The notes beneath the pieces are model-generated. The model was not told the DNA's origin and searched no databases. It saw only the letters and a list, made by a program, of their open reading frames with translations. 64,000 nucleotides of DNA. It comes from Gammaproteobacteria bacterium (GTDB lineage: Bacteria; Pseudomonadota; Gammaproteobacteria; HTCC5015). Location: the NCBI GenBank assembly GCA_016928055.1, contig JAFGLM010000031.1:1-64000 (forward strand). Reading direction: 5' to 3'. The position numbers and the translations under genes were made by a program. Of this stretch, positions 20,039 to 29,539 are shown piece after piece (the first letter of the stretch is position 1; each line of letters starts with the position of its first letter).

Positions 20039-20893
20039 TTACTCATTAATCTTTTTATTGATCTGCGCAAACAAATCTTCAGCATAATCCTCGGCCTGAT
20101 AGTGAAATTGCACCGGCCCGTCCGGTAACGCTTCGAGAAACTGTTGCGCCCAACTGGAAGCCGCTTCGTGTTCATATAAATACCTGGGTGTGCCCTGGTC
20201 AACTACCTTGCCATCGGCAATCAAATAGATGTAATCAGCGATTGACGTGGTTTCAGGAACATCATGTGAAACAACGATACTGGTAATATCCAGGGCCTGG
20301 TTAACGGTCTTGATCAGCTTCACCAGCACACCCATGGAGATCGGATCCTGACCGGTAAAGGGCTCATCGTACATAATCATCATCGGATCGAGCGCCATCG
20401 CTCGTGCCAACGCGACTCGCCTGGCCATACCGCCCGATAACTCCGCCGGCATTAAATCTCTTGCCCCGCGCAAACCGACCGCCTGCAATTTTGCGATGAC
20501 CAGATATCGAATAATACTTTCCGGCAACCGGGTATGTTCGCGTAACGGGAATGCCACATTATCAAAAACCGATAGATCGGTTAGAAGAGCGCCACTTTGA
20601 AACAACATACCCATGCGCTGTCGTAATGCATATAAAGCATTTTGATCCAGTTTATGCACATCAAACCCATCAACCTTGATGGTACCGGCATCCGGCTTCA
20701 GCTGTGCGCCAATCAGTTTCAATAAGGTGGTTTTACCGGTGCCGCTGGGACCCATAATCGCAGTGATCTGACCGCGCTTGATATCCAGATCGACACCGCA
20801 AAAAATGGGCTTACTGCCCCTGGAAAAATGAAGATCGCGGATTTCGATCAATATTTCGTTTTGTAAAGATTGATTAGTCAAGATGTTTGTCAA
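20039..20893 (-). CDS. mlaF: MlaF, ATPase subunit of the Mla transporter
   Basis: ABC ATPase of 284 residues powering phospholipid transport. Walker A is GPSGTGKTT, the signature is LSGGMARRVALARA, and Walker B is MIMYDEPFTGQDP, the form typical of MlaF. No ATG lies near the N-terminus; the best start is TTG at 20893-20891, preceded by AAGG. A second TTG at 20881 would shorten it by four residues. First gene of mlaFEDCB, divergent from mlaA. Confidence 0.94.
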   Translation of the reverse strand: MTNILTNQSLQNEILIEIRDLHFSRGSKPIFCGVDLDIKRGQITAIMGPSGTGKTTLLKLIGAQLKPDAGTIKVDGFDVHKLDQNALYALRQRMGMLFQSGALLTDLSVFDNVAFPLREHTRLPESIIRYLVIAKLQAVGLRGARDLMPAELSGGMARRVALARAMALDPMMIMYDEPFTGQDPISMGVLVKLIKTVNQALDITSIVVSHDVPETTSIADYIYLIADGKVVDQGTPRYLYEHEAASSWAQQFLEALPDGPVQFHYQAEDYAEDLFAQINKKINE

Positions 20894-20944
20894 TTGCCTT
20901 GTGCGGCCTGCATTTTTACATTTATATACTTACAGTCAAGCTGT

Positions 20945-20974
20945 TTAACGAATATCGGCTGCTTTTGTTACAAT
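20945..20974 (+). promoter_or_regulatory. Candidate promoter of mlaA
   Basis: TTAACG (20945-20950), an 18-nt spacer and TACAAT (20969-20974), with four and five of six consensus matches. Transcription would begin about 100 nt before the mlaA start. Confidence 0.4.
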
Positions 20975-21079
20975 TTGTTCAACTTTTAACGGACTTCAAG
21001 GTTTTCACAAACAAGGGCAAACGTGTATGATTGCGTCGGCCGCGTTCAGAACCTTTTAAAAACATTAAACTCTGCTGCA

Positions 21080-21823
21080 ATGCATTATCAATTTTACTTC
21101 GCACTCATTCTACTCTGCCTGCTTACCCTGTCAGGCTGCGCCACACTGGATGGGCCCACGGAACCACAGGATCCATGGGAAGGTTTTAACCGCAGTATGT
21201 ATACCTTTAACAACAAAGTCGACCGCGCCATCCTCAAACCGGTAGCCAAAGGCTATCGCGCGATTACCCCCAACGCGGTTGAAAAAGGCGTCAGTAACTT
21301 CTTCAGCAACCTGTGGGAAATTAAGGTCATCGCCAACGACGCACTGCAATTCAAACTCTTGCGGGCATTATCCGACAGTGGCCGCTTTCTGGTAAATAGC
21401 ACCATCGGCATTGGTGGTTTATTTGATGTCGCCACGCACATGGGGCTGAAAAAGCACGATGAAGACTTTGGTCAGACACTCGGTCGCTGGGGTATCGGCA
21501 ACGGTCCCTATCTGGTGCTGCCGTTCTTTGGCCCCAGCTCAATAAGAGACGGCGTAGGCCTGGTCGGCGACTATCAACTCGATCCAATTAAGGAGGTCGA
21601 AGATCAGGGCACACGTAATGCCCTGTATTCAACCCGAATCATCAGCACTCGTGCAGAGCTGCTGGAAGCAGGCGAGATCGTCGACGAGGCGGCATTTGAC
21701 CCGTACATTTTTCTGCGCGAAGCGTATCTACAACGCCGAAAGCATCAGGTTTATGATGGTACCCCGCCGGCAAACGATGCAATCGAGGAAGATGAAGAGA
21801 TCGACATTTTCTCCGATGAATAA
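21080..21823 (+). CDS. mlaA: MlaA (VacJ), outer-membrane lipoprotein of the Mla pathway
   Basis: Removes phospholipids from the outer leaflet of the outer membrane and passes them to MlaC. The frame opens at GTG 21023, but ATG 21080 directly precedes a lipoprotein signal (MHYQFYFALILLCLL) with lipobox LSGC and lipid-modified Cys20, giving 247 residues. Family hallmarks are DPWEGFNRSMYTFN, NDALQ, INSTIGIGGLFD-like text (VNSTIGIGGLFDVA) and GNGPYLVLPFFGPS. The C-terminus is acidic (EEDEEIDIFSDE). It stands head-to-head with mlaFEDCB, so the entire Mla pathway is encoded here, unlike in E. coli where mlaA is elsewhere. Confidence 0.95.
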   Translation: MHYQFYFALILLCLLTLSGCATLDGPTEPQDPWEGFNRSMYTFNNKVDRAILKPVAKGYRAITPNAVEKGVSNFFSNLWEIKVIANDALQFKLLRALSDSGRFLVNSTIGIGGLFDVATHMGLKKHDEDFGQTLGRWGIGNGPYLVLPFFGPSSIRDGVGLVGDYQLDPIKEVEDQGTRNALYSTRIISTRAELLEAGEIVDEAAFDPYIFLREAYLQRRKHQVYDGTPPANDAIEEDEEIDIFSDE

Positions 21824-21895
21824 GACTGGCGTAATAAGCAAATATGGCGTGCTTGTTGGGGAGTTTTCTAGCTTGATCGATTCCGAGTTTTATTG

Positions 21896-22873
21896 ATGCT
21901 AACCACATTGTTCCCTTTCTGCCTGGCAGTGCTCATCGGATTTGTCATATTGATCTGGGGCGCTGAACGCTTTGTTATCGGTGCCGCCAGCACTGCTTTT
22001 AATCTCGGCGTGACACCCCTGGTGATTGGCTTGACGATAGTCAGTCTTGGTACTTCGACACCCGAGTTTATTGTCGCAACTATGTCTTCGCTGGAGGGTC
22101 AGGCGGGACTGGCTATCGGTAATGCTATCGGTTCAAATATTGCCAACATATCGCTCATCCTGGCATTTACCGTCATCATTCTGCCAATTTCCGTACGCAG
22201 CGGTATCGTATCGCGTGAATTACCACTGCTGATGCTCGTGACGTTTATCGGTTTACTGCTGTTATGGGATCAGGAACTTAGTCGTTTTGACGGCATATTA
22301 CTGATCACCGGCATGGTGATGGTATTAATCTGGATAGTTCACCACGCCAAGCAGCAACCGGAAGAAGAAGTAAAAAAGGAATTCGACATTGAAATCAAGC
22401 ATAGGATGAGCACCCGCAAAGCAATATTGTTGTTGTTATTCAGTATTGCGCTTCTACTTATCGGTTCACGTGTGTTGGTTTGGGGTGCGATCGGATTTGC
22501 AAAACTTTTTGGTGTCAGTGATTTAGTCATCGGTCTGACCATTATCGCCATCGGTACCAGCTTACCCGAGTTAGCCGCCTCGATAGCCGCCGCCTGGAAA
22601 AACCATCATGAGTTGGTATTGGGTAATCTGATTGGTTCCAACATATTTAACATTTTCGGCGTGCTCGCTATACCAGGCTTGCTGGCGCCGGGAAAAGTGG
22701 CAGCGGAAGTTGTCACCCGGGATTTACCGATTATGACTATATTGACTGTAGCCTTGTTTGCTACTGCCTATAGTTTTGGAGGGCGCCGGGGACGCATCAC
22801 ACGTTACGAAGGATTTGCTTTACTAGCCGGCTTTTTTGCTTACCTTGTGTATCTTTATTACACGACGGTGTAA
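21896..22873 (+). CDS. yrbG: Calcium/sodium antiporter, CaCA family (YrbG-like)
   Basis: An inner-membrane cation exchanger of 325 residues built from two inverted five-helix repeats. Each repeat has the ion-binding motif: SLGTSTPEF near residue 49-57 and AIGTSLPEL near 219-227, followed by GNAIGSNIANI and GNLIGSNIFNI. In E. coli yrbG stands between the mla and lpt clusters, as here. The gene is preceded by TTG-ATG; the ATG at 21896 is preferred. Direction of transport cannot be read from sequence. Confidence 0.92.
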   Translation: MLTTLFPFCLAVLIGFVILIWGAERFVIGAASTAFNLGVTPLVIGLTIVSLGTSTPEFIVATMSSLEGQAGLAIGNAIGSNIANISLILAFTVIILPISVRSGIVSRELPLLMLVTFIGLLLLWDQELSRFDGILLITGMVMVLIWIVHHAKQQPEEEVKKEFDIEIKHRMSTRKAILLLLFSIALLLIGSRVLVWGAIGFAKLFGVSDLVIGLTIIAIGTSLPELAASIAAAWKNHHELVLGNLIGSNIFNIFGVLAIPGLLAPGKVAAEVVTRDLPIMTILTVALFATAYSFGGRRGRITRYEGFALLAGFFAYLVYLYYTTV

Positions 22874-22946
22874 AGTCGGTAATAGCCTTTTATAACCATG
22901 CGACGCTTTAAGCAAGAAGAAACCTGTTAGCATTTGAGCGCAACAA

Positions 22947-23507
22947 ATGTCCCGTACCGGCATAATTCTGTTTTTGTTTCTGGTCAGTATCGCGATTGCC
23001 ACCAGTTGGTTAAAACGTTCTGCGACCTTAGAACCACAGCAAATACAAGGCAAAATCTATACGGCTGATTCTTTTATGGATAGTTTCCAAATTCTGCAAT
23101 ACAACGAAATCGGCGAATTGTCTTATCAATTGAATGGTATGCGTATGGAACATTATCTTGAAGATCGCAAATCCATAATTATCAAACCGGAAATTTTCGT
23201 ACAACTGGAAAATTCGCCCGATTATTGGCAAGTGAATGCAGAACAGGCAATTGCTCTGTCTCGAGAGCAGGATGAATTAACCTTTACCGGTAACGTCGTT
23301 TTCAAACGCCCGGCCTCATCCGCAGCTGGTAGCTTTTCAATGCATACTGATCATTTGACAATACACCCTGCTACGGAACACATGGCCACCACTGGGACGG
23401 TAACCTTCGCTGATGACAACTCAATCATTGTAGGCGAAAACCTGGAAGCCGATATTAAGCAAGGTCTATTTACTCTGCATAGTGTTAAAGGTCGCTATGC
23501 ACAATAA
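22947..23507 (+). CDS. lptC: LptC, LPS export protein
   Basis: A bitopic inner-membrane protein of 186 residues with one N-terminal helix (about 5-20) and a periplasmic OstA-like beta-jellyroll that receives LPS from LptBFG and hands it to LptA. Sequence features such as QYNEIGELSYQLNG and the repeated FTGNV..., LTIHPATE..., GTVTFADDN pattern fit the family. The lptA start overlaps its end by 11 nt. kdsD and kdsC, which precede lptC in E. coli, are not between it and the antiporter. Confidence 0.93.
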   Translation: MSRTGIILFLFLVSIAIATSWLKRSATLEPQQIQGKIYTADSFMDSFQILQYNEIGELSYQLNGMRMEHYLEDRKSIIIKPEIFVQLENSPDYWQVNAEQAIALSREQDELTFTGNVVFKRPASSAAGSFSMHTDHLTIHPATEHMATTGTVTFADDNSIIVGENLEADIKQGLFTLHSVKGRYAQ

Positions 23508-24015
23508 AGCATTTTTTCTGGGCTTTCTTTTTTGCGGTTTTATCAATGCAGTGTCTGCAGTCGAACGCGACTCCCAACAAACCATAGAAATTGAAGCCGA
23601 TAAAATGATGTTGGATGAACCCGGCGGCACCATGCAGTATGAGGGTAATGTGCGACTGACTCAGGGCAGCATCATGATAAGTGCAGATAAACTGATCGTA
23701 ACCAGTAGCAATAGAAAATTACAGCGTATGCAAATAGTTGGCAATGACAAAAAACCTGCGATGTTCCAGCAAAAAACCGTATCAGGTCAGTTGGCAAGCG
23801 GACAGGCGCAGCGAATGGACTTTGATGTAGTGAAATCGCTACTGATATTATCCGGTCATGCTGAATTAAAACAAGGAAGTCGTTTCGTTCGCAGTGAGCG
23901 TATTGAATACAACACGACTTCCAACAGTCTGCTGGCGGGTAAACAAACCGACAAAACAGCCGGCGATTCTAATGCGGGACGTGTCCATATTGTTATCACA
24001 CCCGAACAAAAATAA
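23497..24015 (+). CDS. lptA: LptA, periplasmic LPS bridge protein
   Basis: From ATG 23497 it has 172 residues with a signal peptide (core FFLGFLFCGFINAVSA, cleaved before VERD) and an OstA-like domain: IEIEADKMMLDEPGGTMQYEGNVRLTQGS in pieces, then DFDVVKSLLILSGHAELKQGS. It polymerises into the bridge between LptC and outer-membrane LptD. It overlaps lptC and stands 22 nt before lptB, the conserved lptC-lptA-lptB order. Confidence 0.94.
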   Translation: MHNKAFFLGFLFCGFINAVSAVERDSQQTIEIEADKMMLDEPGGTMQYEGNVRLTQGSIMISADKLIVTSSNRKLQRMQIVGNDKKPAMFQQKTVSGQLASGQAQRMDFDVVKSLLILSGHAELKQGSRFVRSERIEYNTTSNSLLAGKQTDKTAGDSNAGRVHIVITPEQK

Positions 24016-24037
24016 TTCAATCACGATTAGATAGTCT

Positions 24038-24763
24038 ATGAATACATTGCATGCCGAAAAACTGGTGAAACGATATAAAAATCGTAATGTCGTCAACCAG
24101 GCTTCGATTACCGTAAATAGCGGTGAAATTGTAGGCCTGCTTGGTCCAAACGGGGCAGGCAAGACCACCAGTTTCTACATGATTGTCGGCTTGATAGGCT
24201 GTGACGACGGTTTGATCAGTCTAAATCAACACGACATTACCCATCTGCCGATGCATACACGCGCCAGGATGGGCATCGGTTACCTGCCTCAGGAAGCATC
24301 GGTATTTCGCAAACTTTCAGTCGCTGACAATATCCTCGCCATTCTGGAAACCAGGCCTGAACTGAATCACACAACACGGCAGGAAAAACTCGAAATTCTT
24401 CTCGATGATTTACAGGTCAGCCATCTACGGGACAGCAGTGGAATATCCTTATCGGGCGGGGAGCGCCGCAGGGTGGAAATCGCGCGAGCTTTGGCGGTTG
24501 AGCCGCATTTTATCCTTCTTGACGAGCCCTTTGCCGGGGTTGACCCAATTTCCGTAATCGAAATTCAAAAAATTATCCGCCAACTGGCCAATAAAAACAT
24601 CGGTGTGCTCATCACCGACCACAACGTGCGGGAAACACTCGGTATCTGCCAACGCGCCTATATTTTGAGTAATGGTGCAGTCATGGCGGAAGGTGATCCT
24701 GACACACTCTTGAGCAATGCCGACGTGAAGGCGGTATACCTGGGTGAAGGCTTCAGATTGTAG
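24038..24763 (+). CDS. lptB: LptB, ATPase of the LPS exporter
   Basis: Cytosolic ABC ATPase of 241 residues that drives LPS extraction with LptF and LptG (not in this window). Walker [18 protein letters not shown], signature [15 protein letters not shown] and Walker [17 protein letters not shown] are the LptB forms. Preceded by lptA and followed after 142 nt by rpoN, as in many Proteobacteria. Confidence 0.97.
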   Translation: MNTLHAEKLVKRYKNRNVVNQASITVNSGEIVGLLGPNGAGKTTSFYMIVGLIGCDDGLISLNQHDITHLPMHTRARMGIGYLPQEASVFRKLSVADNILAILETRPELNHTTRQEKLEILLDDLQVSHLRDSSGISLSGGERRRVEIARALAVEPHFILLDEPFAGVDPISVIEIQKIIRQLANKNIGVLITDHNVRETLGICQRAYILSNGAVMAEGDPDTLLSNADVKAVYLGEGFRL

Positions 24764-24905
24764 ACCTTAAAAAAGCGATCTGAACGCTGACTATTCGGCC
24801 AAATAGCGCTGATAATTTGAAAAATCAGCTATATTTCTCAAAACAGGCATGAAAATTGCGATATGTCCATTCAACCCTCAGCTTTGACAGGCTAGAATTG
24901 CAGCT

Positions 24906-26378
24906 ATGAAGCAATCTTTACAGCTGAGGCTCGGTCAACAATTGACCATGACGCCGCAGCTCCAACAGGCTATTAAACTGTTGCAGTTGGCGTCGCTCGA
25001 ACTACAAAACGAAATCCAACAAATCCTGGACTCCAATCCCATGCTGGAACGCGAGGAGGAATCTGAACCGCCTGTTAACAACGATTCCAGCAACCCAGGC
25101 ACGTCCTCTGATAATCAAACTGTCGAATCTGAAAAACGGGTTGAAAATGCCTATCAGGACACCGACGACGCAAGCCCGGAGACCACCGATGCCGGTTGGG
25201 AAAACGACTGGACCACCTCTTACCAAGGCAACTCCGGCAATAACGAATCCGCGCCGGACCGGGAAATCTACGAACGGCAGGACTTTAAAGAAACATCCCT
25301 ACGGGATCATCTGCAATGGCAGTTGCACCTGTCGCAAATGAGTGATTCTGATCGTGCTATCGCTATGGCGATTGTTGACGCGATCGATGAAGACGGGTAC
25401 CTGCACGAAGATCTGCAAGCCATTTTTGATGCAGTATCCAGCGGTTACGAAATTGAAATGGATGAAGTAGAGGCGGTATTACACCGCGTGCAGCACTTTG
25501 ATCCCATCGGCGTGGCCGCACGCAATCCGGCCGAGTGCCTGCTGTTACAACTGCAAACATACCCGACTGACACACCCGGTTATGACACCGCCAGGGATAT
25601 TATCTCGAACCACCTGCCACTGTTGGCTACGCATGACTACGCCCGCCTGAAGAGAGTCACCGGTGCCGACGAGCAAACCATAAAAAATGCTGAATTACTG
25701 ATCTGTTCGTTAAACCCAAAGCCAGGTGCGAGTATCGCCTCAGCGCGGACTGAATACATCGTACCGGATGTATTCGTGCAGAAACGTAATGACAAATGGC
25801 ATATTGAACTCAACCCGGACCTGGCACCAAAGTTGCGCATCAACTCCTATTATGCCGGTATGATTCGCCGCAGCGAGAAAAGTGACGATAATAACTACCT
25901 GCGCAATAATCTGCAGGAGGCACGTTGGTTTTTAAAGAGCCTGCAAAGTCGCAATGACACCATTTTGAAAGTTGCCAAAACCATCGTCCAGCGGCAACGA
26001 GCCTTTCTCGAGTACGGGGAAGAAGCGATGAAACCTTTGGTTTTACGCGATGTTGCCGAAACACTGGAAATGCACGAGTCGACTATTTCGCGCGTTACCA
26101 ACCAGAAATACATGCACACACCGCGTGGTATTTTTGAGTTCAAGCACTTTTTTTCCAGTCATGTCAGCACAGCTGATGGTGGTGAGTGCTCTGCAACCGC
26201 GATTCGCGCTATGATCAGGAAACTAATCACCGCTGAAGACAACAATAAGCCCCTCAGCGACAGCAAGCTTGCACAGATGCTGGAACAGCAAGGTATTAAT
26301 GTTGCACGACGCACTATTGCCAAATACCGAGAAAGCATGTCAATACCTCCATCAAACGAGCGTAAACGTCTGACTTGA
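24906..26378 (+). CDS. rpoN: RNA polymerase sigma-54 factor
   Basis: A 490-residue sigma factor directing transcription from -24/-12 promoters that need AAA+ activators. Region I is Gln/Leu-rich at the N-terminus (LGQQLTMTPQLQQAIKLLQL, residues 9-28), followed by an acidic region II (about 50-120), the core-binding domain, and the RpoN box ARRTIAKYRE at 467-476. The downstream hpf, ptsN and rapZ genes are its usual neighbours. Confidence 0.98.
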   Translation: MKQSLQLRLGQQLTMTPQLQQAIKLLQLASLELQNEIQQILDSNPMLEREEESEPPVNNDSSNPGTSSDNQTVESEKRVENAYQDTDDASPETTDAGWENDWTTSYQGNSGNNESAPDREIYERQDFKETSLRDHLQWQLHLSQMSDSDRAIAMAIVDAIDEDGYLHEDLQAIFDAVSSGYEIEMDEVEAVLHRVQHFDPIGVAARNPAECLLLQLQTYPTDTPGYDTARDIISNHLPLLATHDYARLKRVTGADEQTIKNAELLICSLNPKPGASIASARTEYIVPDVFVQKRNDKWHIELNPDLAPKLRINSYYAGMIRRSEKSDDNNYLRNNLQEARWFLKSLQSRNDTILKVAKTIVQRQRAFLEYGEEAMKPLVLRDVAETLEMHESTISRVTNQKYMHTPRGIFEFKHFFSSHVSTADGGECSATAIRAMIRKLITAEDNNKPLSDSKLAQMLEQQGINVARRTIAKYRESMSIPPSNERKRLT

Positions 26379-26418
26379 GGTATATGCGTATTACATTTAA
26401 GCAAGGAGTAAATAGGAT

Positions 26419-26733
26419 ATGAATATCGATCTGACCGGCCATCACGTTGATCTGACTGACGCTTTGCGTATCTACGTAAATGACAAACTGAGCAGGCTGG
26501 AGAGGCATTTTGACCATGTCACCAAGACGCATGTGATATTGGAAGTGGATAAAAAACGGCATATTGCCGAAGCCACCATCCATGTCTCGGGAGGGATTGG
26601 CAGTGTGCACGCCAATTCCGAGCATGAAGATATGTATGCTGCGATCGATTTGCTGGTTGATAAGCTGGATCGCCAAATTTTAAAACACAAAGAAAAGTTG
26701 ACCGATCATCATCGTAAAGAGAAAACCGGCTGA
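26419..26733 (+). CDS. hpf: Ribosome hibernation promoting factor, short form
   Basis: A 104-residue protein of the HPF/RaiA family that binds the 30S decoding region and promotes 100S dimers together with RMF in gammaproteobacteria. The family pattern is VDLTDALRIYVNDKLSRLERHFD. The long-form C-terminal dimerisation domain is absent. Its ATG follows GCAAGGAGTAAATAGGAT, a good ribosome-binding site. Its place after rpoN is conserved. Confidence 0.95.
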   Translation: MNIDLTGHHVDLTDALRIYVNDKLSRLERHFDHVTKTHVILEVDKKRHIAEATIHVSGGIGSVHANSEHEDMYAAIDLLVDKLDRQILKHKEKLTDHHRKEKTG

Positions 26734-26745
26734 ATTCAGAAAACC

Positions 26746-27216
26746 ATGATATTAAGTGAGCACATTACCCCCAATGCGATTTCCTGCAAGGAATCGGCCA
26801 GCAGCAAGAAAAAGGCGCTGGAAAAACTAAGTCATTACCTGGCGCTTGCCCAGTCGGAACTCAATGAATCGCTGGTATTCGACAAGTTACTCGAACGCGA
26901 ACGGCTGGGAAGTACAGGTTTGGGAGAAGGCGTTGCTATACCGCATTGCCGTATGGCAGAGGCCAAACGTGCCATGGTGGCGATGATTACACTGGATCAC
27001 GGTGTCGATTTTGATTCACGCGATGCCAAACCAGTCGATATTTTGTTCGCTCTGGTGGTCCCGGAAGACTGCAATGAAACCCATCTGAAAATTCTGGCGG
27101 CTGCCGCTGAAATGTTCAGCGATCCAGCCTTTTGCGCTGAAATGAGAGCCTGTAGCAACAGTCAAACTCTTTACGAAATGTTAATTAGCTGGCAACCCAA
27201 GAGCCTTTCCGCATAA
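26746..27216 (+). CDS. ptsN: PTS IIA-like nitrogen regulatory protein PtsN
   Basis: EIIA-Ntr, a regulatory phosphoprotein that controls potassium transport, nitrogen and envelope functions through protein contacts rather than sugar transport. The 156 residues contain the phosphorylated His67 in GEGVAIPHCRM. The gene lies 12 nt after hpf and 3 nt before hprK. It would receive phosphate from the HPr-like protein encoded at 29540. Confidence 0.95.
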   Translation: MILSEHITPNAISCKESASSKKKALEKLSHYLALAQSELNESLVFDKLLERERLGSTGLGEGVAIPHCRMAEAKRAMVAMITLDHGVDFDSRDAKPVDILFALVVPEDCNETHLKILAAAAEMFSDPAFCAEMRACSNSQTLYEMLISWQPKSLSA

Positions 27217-27219
27217 ACC

Positions 27220-28149
27220 ATGCATAAACACACTGTCGGTGAAATTATTAATGCACTGAACCGCAGGTTTAAGCTCGGCTGGGTAGCCGGCCAAAACTGC
27301 GCCGGTCGCGACATCAGTAGAGAGTTTAAATGGGGTAGCCATCCTAAAGTCGTGGGTCATCTGAATCTGATTCATTCCAATCAAATTCAGGTAATAGGCG
27401 CAATTGAGATGGACTACCTGAATAATCTTGGCGAACAGGAGTACAAAGATAGTGTCCAGAAATTATTCAGCTCCAATTCTTTCGCTGTCATATTATGCGA
27501 AGGCCTGAAAGTCCCGGATACCTTTGTCCCGCTTGCCAATCGGTATGAAGTGGCCCTGCTAACCTGTGAAAACCCCAGCAATGAACTGGTAGCAGAACTT
27601 CGCTATGTGCTGACCAGCATGCTGGCCGACAAGCAGATTCTGCATGGTGTTTTTATGGAGGTCATCAGCCTTGGTCTTCTTATCACCGGCGATAGCAGCA
27701 TCGGTAAAAGCGAACTGGCGCTGGAATTAATCTCACGTGGCCACCGCCTGATTGCCGATGACGCGCCGGAATTTGCGCGCATCACTCCAGACATCGTCTC
27801 CGGCCATGCCCCGCCGGTTCTTCAGGATCTGCTCGAAGTCAGGGGTTTGGGTATACTCAATATCCGGGAAATGTATGGCGATGGAGCGATCAAACACAGC
27901 AAGTATCTGCGCCTGATCATCAATCTGGTTAAACCCAATGACAATGAGCCGCTCGACCGAATCAGCACGACCAGCAGTATGCGCGAGGTTCTGGGAGTAC
28001 AGGTCGTTGAAATTACACTTCCCGTAGCACCGGGTCGTAATCTGGCGGTGATGGTAGAGGCTGCAGCGCTCGATTACCTGCTTAAGTCACGCGGTTACGA
28101 CGCCAGCCAGGAACTTATTGAACGTCAGAAAAAACTGCTCCAAACCTGA
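27220..28149 (+). CDS. hprK: HPr kinase/phosphorylase
   Basis: A bifunctional enzyme that phosphorylates HPr on Ser46 and removes that phosphate. The 309 residues show the family hallmarks HGVFMEV, the P-loop GDSSIGKS at 157-164, the capping segment ADDAPEFARI, and the signature EVRGLGILNIREMYG. Enterics lack it, while many other Proteobacteria have it in this position. Its substrate serine is present in the HPr encoded at 29540-29809. Confidence 0.97.
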   Translation: MHKHTVGEIINALNRRFKLGWVAGQNCAGRDISREFKWGSHPKVVGHLNLIHSNQIQVIGAIEMDYLNNLGEQEYKDSVQKLFSSNSFAVILCEGLKVPDTFVPLANRYEVALLTCENPSNELVAELRYVLTSMLADKQILHGVFMEVISLGLLITGDSSIGKSELALELISRGHRLIADDAPEFARITPDIVSGHAPPVLQDLLEVRGLGILNIREMYGDGAIKHSKYLRLIINLVKPNDNEPLDRISTTSSMREVLGVQVVEITLPVAPGRNLAVMVEAAALDYLLKSRGYDASQELIERQKKLLQT

Positions 28150-28253
28150 GCGATTCTCCAACACCACCAATATCTACTCGTCTGTCAGGGCAATTGCGTT
28201 ATAATCGCCAGCTTCGCTTTTATCCAGTTCGTTTTGATCCAGACAAACGCGGT

Positions 28254-29117
28254 ATGAAGTTAATTATCATTAGTGGCCTTTCCGGTTCTGGTAAATCTGT
28301 CGCTCTGCACACGCTGGAAGACGAAGAATATTACTGTGTGGACAATTTACCGCCTGCACTTTTGCCGTCATTTGTCGACGAAATCCATCGAAACCCGTCC
28401 CGTTATCAAAAATCAGCTGTTGGCATTGATGCCCGCACCATCAGTGCGGATTTTGAAAGCTTGCCGCAATTTCTGCAGGAACTGAGAAACCATCACGCTG
28501 ATATCAATGCCGAACTGGTCTTTCTGGACGCCGATATCGACGAGCTAATCAAGCGTTTTAGCGAAACACGCCGTCGACATCCACTATCCACCAAAGGCCT
28601 GCCCTTAATCGACGCCATCAATCTGGAGCGGACGCTACTCAGCGCAGTCAAGGAACAGGCCGACCTGGTGATAGATACCACCACTCTAAACGTGCACGAT
28701 TTGCGTAAACTGGTGGTCGAGCGTGTTCGACCCGCGGATACGCAGACCGCGCTATCGGTACTGTTCCAGTCATTTGGTTATAAAAATGGGGTACCCGGTG
28801 ACAGTGATTTTGTTTTTGATGCGCGTTGCCTGCCAAACCCACATTGGGTGCCCGAATTGCGTCCATTAAGCGGGCAGGATGCGGAAGTCGCTGCCTTTTT
28901 GCAGCAGCAACCAGTCGTCGAGGAGATGTTACAATCCATCATCAGTCTGCTGGAAACCTGGTTACCGCGTTATGAAGCGGAGAAGCGCCGCTATATCACT
29001 GTTTCTATCGGCTGCAACGGCGGACAGCACCGATCCGTATATCTGACTGAACAACTGAAGAAACATTTTGCCGAAAAACAGGAACGTGTCAGCGTTCGCC
29101 ATCGGGAACTTCAGTAA
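28254..29117 (+). CDS. rapZ: RapZ, RNase adapter / nucleotide-binding protein
   Basis: A P-loop protein which in E. coli binds small RNAs GlmY and GlmZ and directs RNase E to GlmZ, tuning glucosamine-6-phosphate synthesis. The open frame begins at TTG 28194, but ATG 28254 gives 287 residues starting MKLIIISGLSGSGKS with Walker A at 8-15, matching the family. The C-terminal domain ends with IGCNGGQHRSVYL and an HRE segment. Part of the ptsN-hprK-rapZ-EIIA-HPr cluster. Confidence 0.95.
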   Translation: MKLIIISGLSGSGKSVALHTLEDEEYYCVDNLPPALLPSFVDEIHRNPSRYQKSAVGIDARTISADFESLPQFLQELRNHHADINAELVFLDADIDELIKRFSETRRRHPLSTKGLPLIDAINLERTLLSAVKEQADLVIDTTTLNVHDLRKLVVERVRPADTQTALSVLFQSFGYKNGVPGDSDFVFDARCLPNPHWVPELRPLSGQDAEVAAFLQQQPVVEEMLQSIISLLETWLPRYEAEKRRYITVSIGCNGGQHRSVYLTEQLKKHFAEKQERVSVRHRELQ

Positions 29118-29130
29118 CATCGGAACAAAT

Positions 29131-29517
29131 ATGAGCGTTGGGCTACTCATCATCACACACAATGGTATCGGTAAGGACATCCTCACCACCGCCACTGATA
29201 TTTTTGGCGGTTTGCCGATGCAGGTAAAAGTCATCAGCATCTCGCCTAACGGTTCATACGACGCCAATCTGGAAACAGCCATCAAACAAATACAGGATCT
29301 TGATAGCGGTGAAGGAGTCCTCATCCTGACCGATATTTTTGGTGCCACGCCAAGCAATATTGCTATAAAGGCTGCCAGAGGTAAAAACGCCTGCGTAATT
29401 ACAGGTATTAATCTACCGATGGTGGTCCGGGTACTGAATTATTCACAACTGCCGCTGAAAAAAATAATTTCAAAAGCAACCAGCGCGGGCCACGACAGCA
29501 TTATTGAATGCAGCTAG
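29131..29517 (+). CDS. PTS EIIA component, mannose/fructose type
   Basis: A single-domain EIIA-Man protein of 128 residues (from ATG 29131; upstream in-frame codons belong to rapZ). The phosphorylation site is His10 in LLIITHNGIG, and DIFGATPSN is typical of the family. No EIIB, EIIC or EIID genes are nearby, so it is likely regulatory, as in other non-enteric Proteobacteria where it sits between rapZ and HPr. It lies 13 nt after rapZ. Confidence 0.93.
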   Translation: MSVGLLIITHNGIGKDILTTATDIFGGLPMQVKVISISPNGSYDANLETAIKQIQDLDSGEGVLILTDIFGATPSNIAIKAARGKNACVITGINLPMVVRVLNYSQLPLKKIISKATSAGHDSIIECS

Positions 29518-29539
29518 CACTTTAGGATCGAATTAGGCA

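Noticed and set aside
24860..24905. Promoter TTTGACAGGCTAGAAT before rpoN
   Set aside because: The TTGACA and TAGAAT boxes are only 3 nt apart, so they cannot act together; no good -35 is correctly placed.
28200..28205. TATAAT just upstream of rapZ as a promoter
   Set aside because: The -10 is perfect but no -35 was found and the cluster spacing suggests co-transcription; left unlisted as a feature.
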